Positions 59,339 to 64,000 of a stretch of 64,000 bases of DNA are shown here, one piece after another. The notes under the pieces are model-generated. The model saw only the letters and a program-made list of their open reading frames with translations, was not told where the DNA came from and made no database searches. This DNA is from Falsiroseomonas sp050563535 (GTDB lineage Bacteria > Pseudomonadota > Alphaproteobacteria > Acetobacterales > Acetobacteraceae): contig NZ_JBNXUO010000016.1 in the NCBI RefSeq assembly GCF_050563535.1, positions 50,589-114,588 of the forward strand, given 5' to 3'. Position 1 is the stretch's first letter, and every line of letters begins with the position of its first letter. Made by a program: the position numbers and the translations under genes.

Positions 59339-60415
59339 TCAGCGCCGGGTCACCGCCAGGTCCACCGCCCGGTCCCCCGGGTCCAATTCCGCCTCCAGCG
59401 CGTCCAGCATCGCGACGAAGCCGGCTTCCAGCACGGCCTTCCGCGCCTCCGGCAGCCAGCTTGCCCGCAGGCCCGCCAGGCTGAGCCGCCGCGCCTCCGC
59501 CACGCCCCAGCCGAGATCGGCGAAGACCGTCCGCCAGCCATGCCCCATGGTGGTGCCGAAGATCGCCGGGTCATCGGTGCAGAGCGAGATGTCGAGCCCG
59601 GCCTCGAACATCGCGCGGATGCGCTGCCGCCGCGGGGCACGGTTCCCCGGCAGGCCGGACCAGCTCGCCGCGGTGAAGTGGACGCCCTCGCGCACCGCGC
59701 GGGCCACCACCGCCGGGTCGGCCAGGATGTTGTAGCCGTGGTCCAGGCGGTCGCATCCCAGCGCGTCGCGGCAATGGCTGAAATGGGCGGGCGGCGCCTC
59801 GAACAGCGCCTGGTTGTCCTCGCAGACATGGGCGGTGCGGCGCAGCCCCGCGCGGCCGGCCTGCCGCCAGGCCTCCGCCCAGAGCAGCGGCGGCCCCGCG
59901 CGCTCCGCCCCGTCGAGGCCGATTCCGACCACCCTGTCGCGCGGGTGGGCGGCCATCCAGTCCAGCATCTGCAGCGCCTCGGACGGAAGGCAGACGCTGC
60001 GGTCGATGCACGCGATCAGGCGGGAGGAGACGCCGAAATCGCGCTCGGCCGCTTCCAGCCCCTCGATCAGCCCATCCACCATCTCGGGATACGCGATGCC
60101 GTTCGGGGCGTGGTAATGCGGGTTGAAGAAGATCTCCGCATGCCGGACGCCGCCATGGCGGTGCAGGTCCTCGATGCATTCATGCGCCGCGCGGCGGAAA
60201 TCCTGCGGTGTGGCGAGCGCGAGCGCGGCGAGGCGCAGCGCATCGAGGAAATCGTAGAAGCTGGTGAAGCGGTACAGCTCCTCCGCCCGTTTCGGCAGCC
60301 GCAGCCCGTTCACCACCGCCAGTTCGTCCAGCGTCTCCGGCCGAATCGCACCGGCGATGTGCAGGTGGAGTTCCACCTTCGGCACGGCGTCGAGATAGTC
60401 GGAGAAGCTGAGCAT
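59339..60415 (-). CDS. Adenosine deaminase family protein (divergent active site)
   Basis: 358 residues. The TIM-barrel metal site begins with VELHLHIAGAIRPE (His17, His19). Further motifs are TAHVCED, LDHGYNI, and LCTDDPAIFGTT with the Asp pair. In adenosine deaminases the residue after HxH(L/I) is Asp or Glu and contacts ribose; here it is Ala21. So the substrate may be adenine, an aminohydropurine or another amino-base. I chose the ATG at 60415; the same frame stays open through the tRNA gene upstream, but that part is not coding for this enzyme. Confidence 0.85.
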   Translation of the reverse strand: MLSFSDYLDAVPKVELHLHIAGAIRPETLDELAVVNGLRLPKRAEELYRFTSFYDFLDALRLAALALATPQDFRRAAHECIEDLHRHGGVRHAEIFFNPHYHAPNGIAYPEMVDGLIEGLEAAERDFGVSSRLIACIDRSVCLPSEALQMLDWMAAHPRDRVVGIGLDGAERAGPPLLWAEAWRQAGRAGLRRTAHVCEDNQALFEAPPAHFSHCRDALGCDRLDHGYNILADPAVVARAVREGVHFTAASWSGLPGNRAPRRQRIRAMFEAGLDISLCTDDPAIFGTTMGHGWRTVFADLGWGVAEARRLSLAGLRASWLPEARKAVLEAGFVAMLDALEAELDPGDRAVDLAVTRR

Positions 60416-60552
60416 CGGGCGGTCCGCGGCTGGTCCGGCCCGATACTGCCCGCCCGCGCCCCCCGCGCCCAGCCTCGGCCCGGTTGCCGCGCCGGCCGCG
60501 CAGGCAGGCTTGCCGCGCCCGCCCCGGCTGGCTAGAAGGCGGTCCCTGCGCT

Positions 60553-60642
60553 GGATGGGTGGCCGAGTGGTCGAAGGCGCACGCCTGGAAAGTGTGTAGA
60601 CGTGAAAGCGTCTCGTGGGTTCGAATCCCACCCCATCCGCCA
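60553..60642 (+). tRNA. tRNA-Ser (anticodon GGA)
   Basis: 90 nt with encoded CCA. Acceptor 5' GGATGGG pairs with CCCATCC at 60632-60638, discriminator G, CCA at 60640-60642. The anticodon loop is CTGGAAA with anticodon GGA, held by CACGC/GTGTG. The T-loop motif GGGTTCGAATCCC is exact. A long variable arm, as expected for Ser, lies between. It is the only tRNA in the window and marks the edge of the island to its right. Confidence 0.97.
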
Positions 60643-61099
60643 GTTCCCGTGCGAGTCCCTGCAGCGACGCCTTGCCGGCCAGCGACCAAGCGTGCAGCGC
60701 CGACTGTTCGGCCGACGGTTCGTCCTTTGTCGGGAAGGAGGCGCCCTCGCCGAGCAGGACGACAATGATGAGATAGGTCAGCAGACGCCGGTCGTATTCG
60801 TTGTCGGTCTCGCCGTACTGCTCCGGATCGCGGTTCACCCGCACCTGCCCGAGATGGAGCTGGTCACCGCGCCAGGTCGCTTCGACGTCGTAGATGAGAA
60901 TGCCGGTCCAGCTACAGCGGAACAGCAAGCGGCCGCCCTCCATGCAGACGAACCACTTCTCCTCCATGACCATCGGGACCAGGCCACGAGCGATCATCCA
61001 GGAGTCGAAGGGGTTGGCCGCGCAGGTGATGACCTTCTCGGGCGACGTCACCGCCTGCCTGGCGCTGCCGAAGGTCGAGCTCGGGGCCTTCCCGACCAT
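60643..61099 (-). pseudogene. Truncated foreign ORF abutting tRNA-Ser
   Basis: From an ATG at 61099 (also 61105 or 61165) the minus strand encodes about 150 residues with protein-like composition: VTSPEKVITCAANPFDSWM, VMEEKWFVCMEGGRLLFRC, SWTGILIYDVEATW, VNRDPEQYGETDNEYDRRLL and YLIIVVLLGEGASF. I recall similar sequences as uncharacterised proteins in other bacteria. There is no stop before the tRNA; the frame reads on antisense through tRNA-Ser, so the true 3' end is missing or replaced. The stretch is visibly less GC-rich than the neighbours. I read it as a gene cut by integration at the tRNA. The 60643 boundary is set by the tRNA end, not by a codon. Positions 61100-61389 hold nothing else I can name. 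Confidence 0.55.
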
Positions 61100-61389
61100 G
61101 CCCATCCTGCCAGTCGCGGGGAAGCCGGCGGCGGCGACACGCGCCTTGGATGGCGGCGCGATCATCGTGCCGGTCTCCAGTCCCGCGGCGCCGCATGTCG
61201 AGCGGCAGACGGCCGCGACCGCGGCCACGGGCTTCGTGCAGCACGTCAGCCTGGGCAGGCGCGACGGCTGAACCTACGCACCAGCACCAATCGGACCAGA
61301 CAGCTGTTTGGCTGCGCGCCTCCTGGCTCGGCGGCCATCCCGCCCGGCGGACTTCGCTGACCGCAAGCCAGGACAGGGGCTCGGCCGCA

Positions 61390-62034
61390 TCACTGGCTGG
61401 CCCAGACGATGCGGTGCATCCAGGCGAGTTCGGCGAGGTCGAAGGCGTAGTTGGGATGGGCGGGGTTCAGGCTGGCCAGTTCCACGCGGCGGGCGGACTG
61501 GCGCAGCAGTTCCTTCGCCATCACCTCCCCCTTGCGGGTGCGGACCACCACGCGGTCGCCGCGGCGGACGGGCGCGGCGGGGGACACGATGACGACGTCG
61601 CCGTCGCGGAAGACCGGCTCCATGCTCTCGCCGCTGATCTCGAGCGCATAGGCGTTGGGGTCCGGCACGTCGGGGACCGAGATCTCGTCCCAGCCGCCGC
61701 CGACCGGGTAGCCGCCATCGTCGAAGAACCCCTCGCCCCCCGCCTGGGCAAGGCCGATCAGCGGGATGCGCCGTCCCGTGGCGCCCCGCCCGCGGGAGAG
61801 TGCCGGCGCGCCGGAGATGAGGGAGGCGAAGGCCTCGACGCTTGCGCCCGTGGCGGTCAGCACCTTGGCGACACTCTCGGTCGAGGGCCAGCGCGCGCGG
61901 CCATCGGCGCCGGTGCGCTTCGAGGGGTTGAAGGCGGTGGGGTCGAGCCCCGCCCGACGCGCCAGGCCGGAGGCGGAGAGCCCATGCTCGGCGGCGAGCG
62001 CGTCGATCGCCCGCCAGACATCCTCGTGCCGCAT
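61390..62034 (-). CDS. S24-family HTH regulator (LexA/C2-repressor-like)
   Basis: 214 residues. An N-terminal helix-turn-helix (LSASGLARRAGLDPTAFNPS, about residues 19-38) is followed by an S24 protease domain: a cleavage-like Ala98-Gly99, catalytic Ser137 in GESMEP, and Lys174 in VMAKEL. Such proteins self-cleave on DNA damage or act as phage repressors. I chose the ATG at 62034 because AAGGA lies 7 bp upstream; another ATG at 62049 is in frame. A divergent SOS-type promoter lies beyond its start. Confidence 0.88.
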   Translation of the reverse strand: MRHEDVWRAIDALAAEHGLSASGLARRAGLDPTAFNPSKRTGADGRARWPSTESVAKVLTATGASVEAFASLISGAPALSRGRGATGRRIPLIGLAQAGGEGFFDDGGYPVGGGWDEISVPDVPDPNAYALEISGESMEPVFRDGDVVIVSPAAPVRRGDRVVVRTRKGEVMAKELLRQSARRVELASLNPAHPNYAFDLAELAWMHRIVWASQ

Positions 62035-62132
62035 CCCCGCATCCTTCATCCGAATCGCCCCTCAGGCCAGGGGCAACCGCGCTGGGCATCACATCCTAGG
62101 TTTCGAGTCGCGACGCAATAGGAACTATAACC

Positions 62133-62161
62133 TTGCAACCGGGAGTGGAAGGCGATAGATG
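62133..62161 (+). promoter_or_regulatory. Promoter of the gene at 62208
   Basis: TTGCAA, a 17-bp spacer and TAGATG. The predicted start point near 62168 falls inside the LexA-type box. Confidence 0.5.
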
Positions 62162-62167
62162 CGGCTT

Positions 62168-62182
62168 GTTCCTGTTTCGTTC
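62168..62182 (+). promoter_or_regulatory. LexA-type (SOS) box
   Basis: GTTC-CTGTTTC-GTTC, an exact match to the alphaproteobacterial LexA consensus GTTC-N7-GTTC. Within it GTTCCTG is also followed by CAGGAAC (62182-62188), an inverted repeat that could be a repressor operator. It overlaps the predicted transcription start, 25 bp before the start codon at 62208. Confidence 0.6.
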
Positions 62183-62207
62183 AGGAACGAGGAGGAAGGA
62201 GCCCCCC

Positions 62208-62645
62208 ATGCCCATCGCCACACGCCGCGCCGCGCCGATCCTGGCCAGCATGGCCTCCGCCCAGCCCTTCGCCTCGGCCGAGGATGCCTGGTTCTGGACC
62301 ATGGCCGCGCTGGCCGCCCGGCGCGACGGCGCGCGGCTTTCGGCGTCCCGCGGCGCGGTGCAGCGCAACTGCGAGCCCGACGATGTCGTGAAGTGCCTCG
62401 ACCGCCTGTACCGGCAGCGCCGGATCGAGCTGTGCCACGCGCGCATCCTGCGCATCTGGGGCGAGCGCGGCTGCGGGCCGAGCGCGGTGATCCCCGCCGA
62501 GCGCGGCGACCTGCGGCTGTGGCGCGAGGCGATGGGCGCGCTCGATTTCCCGCTGCGGGCGAAGGGAATCGTCGCCGGCCCGCCGCGCGGGATGGAGTCG
62601 GCCGAGGAGGCGCGGGTGATCCGATTTCCGGGTGCGCGCGCGTGA
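62208..62645 (+). CDS. Hypothetical protein of phage/island type
   Basis: 145 residues, AGGAGGAAGGA just upstream of the ATG. Recognisable stretches are FASAEDAWFWTMAALAARRD, VQRNCEPDDVVKCLDRLYRQ and RRIELCHARILRIWGERG, with a helix-rich basic character that would fit DNA or protein binding. The same pattern is known to me from uncharacterised genes in Acetobacteraceae near phage-type loci. Its stop overlaps the GTG start of the next gene. Expression is probably damage-inducible given the LexA box. No function can be assigned. Confidence 0.65.
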   Translation: MPIATRRAAPILASMASAQPFASAEDAWFWTMAALAARRDGARLSASRGAVQRNCEPDDVVKCLDRLYRQRRIELCHARILRIWGERGCGPSAVIPAERGDLRLWREAMGALDFPLRAKGIVAGPPRGMESAEEARVIRFPGARA

Positions 62646-63073
62646 GGCTGGCGCATCGGCGCGCGGTGGCCGAAGGCGCGGGCCAGCAGGTCTGGATCGC
62701 CTTCGGCGGCGTGGCGGACCAGCCCTGGCTGCGCCTGCTGCGCCCGGGCTTCCGCCACTGCTTCGCCGCGCTGTCGGACGAGACCGGCTGGACGGTGCTG
62801 GAGCCGCTGTCGGGCCGGCTGCTGGTGGCGCGGCTGCCGGTGCCGGCGGGCTTCGACCTGCCGCGATTCTATCGCCGCGCCGGGCTGGCCGTGCTTGGCC
62901 CCTTCGAGGCGGAAGATCCACGCCGGCGGGTGCTGCCGCCCCTGTTGCCGCTGACCTGCGTGGGGCTGTGCCGCGCGCTGCTCGGCCCGGGGGCGCCCTT
63001 CGCGCTGACGCCCTTCGGGCTGTTCCGGGCGCTGGGCGGGGTCGTGGCGGAATCTCGTGAATCTAGGAAATAA
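62642..63073 (+). CDS. Hypothetical phage-type protein
   Basis: 143 residues starting with a GTG that overlaps the previous stop (GTGA). AVAEGAGQQVWIAFGG opens the protein, with WLRLLRPGFRHCFAALSDE, SGRLLVARLPV and a C-terminal CVGLCRALLGPGAPFALTPF. A CVxxxKxxLG...TPxxLxR ending is seen in small proteins next to portal genes in podovirus-like prophages; that link is from memory. No catalytic motif. Just after its stop lies the promoter of the candidate short RNA. Confidence 0.6.
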   Translation: MRLAHRRAVAEGAGQQVWIAFGGVADQPWLRLLRPGFRHCFAALSDETGWTVLEPLSGRLLVARLPVPAGFDLPRFYRRAGLAVLGPFEAEDPRRRVLPPLLPLTCVGLCRALLGPGAPFALTPFGLFRALGGVVAESRESRK

Positions 63074-63076
63074 TTC

Positions 63077-63105
63077 TTGACGGCGCGGGGCCGCCCCGCT
63101 ACACA
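63077..63105 (+). promoter_or_regulatory. Strong promoter before the candidate short RNA
   Basis: TTGACG, an exact 17-bp spacer and TACACA, starting 4 bp after the previous stop codon. The same -10 TACACA occurs before rpmI. Transcription would begin at about 63112. Confidence 0.65.
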
Positions 63106-63111
63106 GGCCAG

Positions 63112-63202
63112 GCCACGGGGCGAGTTGCGTCCCGAGGCCGTCTCCCTTCCCGGTTCAACTCGAAGGCCCGCCCGGCTCCCGCCCGGCGGGCCTTCGCTTT
63201 TT
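63112..63202 (+). ncRNA. Candidate short structured RNA or attenuator leader
   Basis: About 91 nt between the promoter at 63077 and a strong intrinsic terminator. It contains CGAGTTG (63121-63127) complementary to CAACTCG (63156-63162), a competing 5' hairpin around CGGGGC/GCGTCCCG, and then the terminator stem AAGGCCCGCC/GGCGGGCCTT. No credible ORF fits inside. It could be a stand-alone phage small RNA or a leader that controls readthrough into the structural genes at 63251. Sequence family not recognised. Confidence 0.45.
63163..63202 (+). terminator. Intrinsic terminator
   Basis: A perfect 10-bp stem (AAGGCCCGCC with GGCGGGCCTT), 12-nt loop, then CGCTTTTT with five T. The best Rho-independent terminator in the window, sited 49 bp before the small structural gene. 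Confidence 0.8.
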
Positions 63203-63250
63203 CCGGCGCGCGGGGGCGTCCCCCCTCCCCCCAGTTCGAAGGACCTGCGC

Positions 63251-63499
63251 ATGGGTGGCCTGTTCAAGGCGCCGAAGCCGGTGGTGGTCGAGCCGACGCC
63301 CGTGGAGACGCGGGTCGAGACGGTGGCCGAGACCGCCGCCAAGACCGAGGCCGTGGCCGAGGACGCGCAGCGCGCGACGCGCGTGAAGGCGGTGGAGCGC
63401 GCGCGCCGCGGGCTCGGCGGAACCATCGCCACCTCGCCCCGCGGCGTGCTGGACCCGCTGCCCGCCTTCGCCACCCGCAAGAGCCTGCTGGGGGAGTGA
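63251..63499 (+). CDS. Small phage-type protein preceding the portal gene
   Basis: 82 residues. MGGLFKAPKPVVVEPTPVE begins like the short MGGxFxAPKP proteins found near portal genes in podovirus-like phages, followed by a Glu/Ala-rich helix and GVLDPLPAFATRKSLLGE. The 3' end is 5 bp before the portal start. I take it as a head or connector accessory protein; the exact role is unknown. Confidence 0.6.
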   Translation: MGGLFKAPKPVVVEPTPVETRVETVAETAAKTEAVAEDAQRATRVKAVERARRGLGGTIATSPRGVLDPLPAFATRKSLLGE

Positions 63500-63504
63500 G
63501 CGGC

Positions 63505-64000
63505 ATGACCCCGGAGGAGATCCTGGCGCGCCACGCGCGCGCCGCCGAACGGCGCCGGCCGCTCGAGCCCGTCTGGCAGGGCTGCTACGACCATGCGCTG
63601 CCCGCGCCGGGCGCCGCGCCGCTGTTCGACGCGACGGCGGCGGATGCGGCCGAACAGCTCGCCGCCTCGCTGCTGGCCGAACTCGCGCCGCCCTGGTCGC
63701 GCTGGTTCGGCCTGGCGCCGGCGCGGGTGGGCGGCGAGGCGGCGCCCGGCATGGCCGCCGCGCTCGAGGATGCGGCGGAGGTGCTGCAGGGGCATCTCGA
63801 CCGGTCCAACTTCCCGCTCGAGCTGCACCAGGCCTTCCTCGACCTCGTCGTCGCGGGCACTGCGGTGCTGCTGGTGGAGGAGGCGCCGGCCGGCGAGCCT
63901 TCCGCGCTGCGCTTCCGCGCGGTGCCGCTGCGCGAGGCGGTGATGGAGGAAGGCGCGTCCGGGCGGCTCGACACCGTCTTCCGCGCCATGCGCCTGACGC
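63505..64000 (+). CDS. Podovirus-type portal (head-to-tail connecting) protein, partial
   Basis: 165 codons of the N-terminus; the gene runs off the right edge. MTPEEILARHARAAERRRPL, EPVWQGCYDHALP, FDATAADAAEQLAASLLAEL, PPWSRWFGL and LDRSNFPLELHQAFLDLV fit the start of T7-like portal proteins, which form the dodecamer through which DNA enters and leaves the head. A GGGGAG ribosome site lies before it. No terminase gene lies upstream, so packaging genes must be elsewhere. Confidence 0.78.
   Translation, partial: MTPEEILARHARAAERRRPLEPVWQGCYDHALPAPGAAPLFDATAADAAEQLAASLLAELAPPWSRWFGLAPARVGGEAAPGMAAALEDAAEVLQGHLDRSNFPLELHQAFLDLVVAGTAVLLVEEAPAGEPSALRFRAVPLREAVMEEGASGRLDTVFRAMRLT

Noticed and set aside
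59339..61228. A single 629-codon minus-strand frame joining the foreign ORF, the antisense of tRNA-Ser and the deaminase gene
   Set aside because: The middle part is the antisense of the tRNA (with the familiar GVGFEPT artefact) and cannot be coding. The two ends are separate genes that happen to be in the same frame.
60894..61271. A 125-codon plus-strand frame in the island
   Set aside because: The opposite-strand frame has clearly better protein character (aromatic and acidic residues in a plausible pattern).
1..64000. CRISPR arrays, rRNA genes, IS elements or a replication origin
   Set aside because: No spaced direct-repeat array, rRNA segment, transposase frame or DnaA-box cluster was seen in the window.

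Overview
The window is very GC-rich, protein-dense bacterial chromosome. Gene content and order point to an alphaproteobacterium, probably of the Acetobacteraceae (Roseomonas-like). The pointers are the rpmH-rnpA-yidD-yidC-engB-argB string, dapF-mtaB-ftsY, rpmI-rplT-pheST, three orphan Bug-type (TctC) solute receptors, and a LexA-like box of the alphaproteobacterial GTTC-N7-GTTC form. The genus is inferred from gene content, not from a marker search.

Layout. Positions 1-11781 form one long minus-strand catabolic and uptake cluster. It runs from a dimethylglycine/sarcosine-dehydrogenase-type flavoprotein through a DUF1289 protein, a homocysteine S-methyltransferase and an MttB-family methyltransferase, then a dipeptide-type ABC importer (receptor, two permeases, two ATPases), an ornithine-cyclodeaminase-like enzyme and a cut-off PhnD-like receptor. 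The likely theme is import and stepwise demethylation of a quaternary or N-methylated amine. Positions 12142-18388 carry an orphan TpsB-type outer-membrane transporter, a gamma-glutamyltransferase, two GPP34 paralogues separated by a Bug receptor, and a small basic protein. Positions 18431-22665 are the conserved membrane-insertion and translation operon. Positions 22871-27147 hold a flavin disulfide reductase, 3-hydroxybutyrate dehydrogenase, a patatin and an RTX-repeat protein with a double-glycine-type N-terminus.

Positions 27188-34107 are mixed accessory genes: RlmI, an EamA exporter, a class II aldolase, a peroxidase-like protein, a long membrane-anchored coiled coil and a VIT1-type transporter. 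Positions 34244-38658 are transketolase, GAPDH and Pgk. Positions 38841-43152 hold small secreted proteins, a Nudix hydrolase, a creatininase-family amidase, an unusual short-chain dehydrogenase with Phe in place of the catalytic Tyr, and a second Bug receptor. Positions 43168-47871 hold ftsY, mtaB, dapF and an ATP-grasp ligase. Positions 47972-57965 hold rpmI-rplT-pheS-pheT, a GNAT enzyme, a polysaccharide deacetylase, an MFS carrier, lepA and a Ser/Thr kinase. A third Bug receptor and an adenosine-deaminase-family enzyme follow.

The right end changes character after tRNA-Ser(GGA) at 60553-60642. A lower-GC reading frame on the minus strand runs into the 3' end of the tRNA with no stop codon of its own, as if cut by integration. 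Beyond it come an S24/LexA-like repressor, a divergent promoter overlapped by an SOS-type box, two short unknown genes, a promoter-plus-terminator unit that could yield a short RNA of about 90 nt, a small phage-type protein and the start of a podovirus-type portal gene that runs off the end. This looks like the edge of a prophage or phage-derived island.
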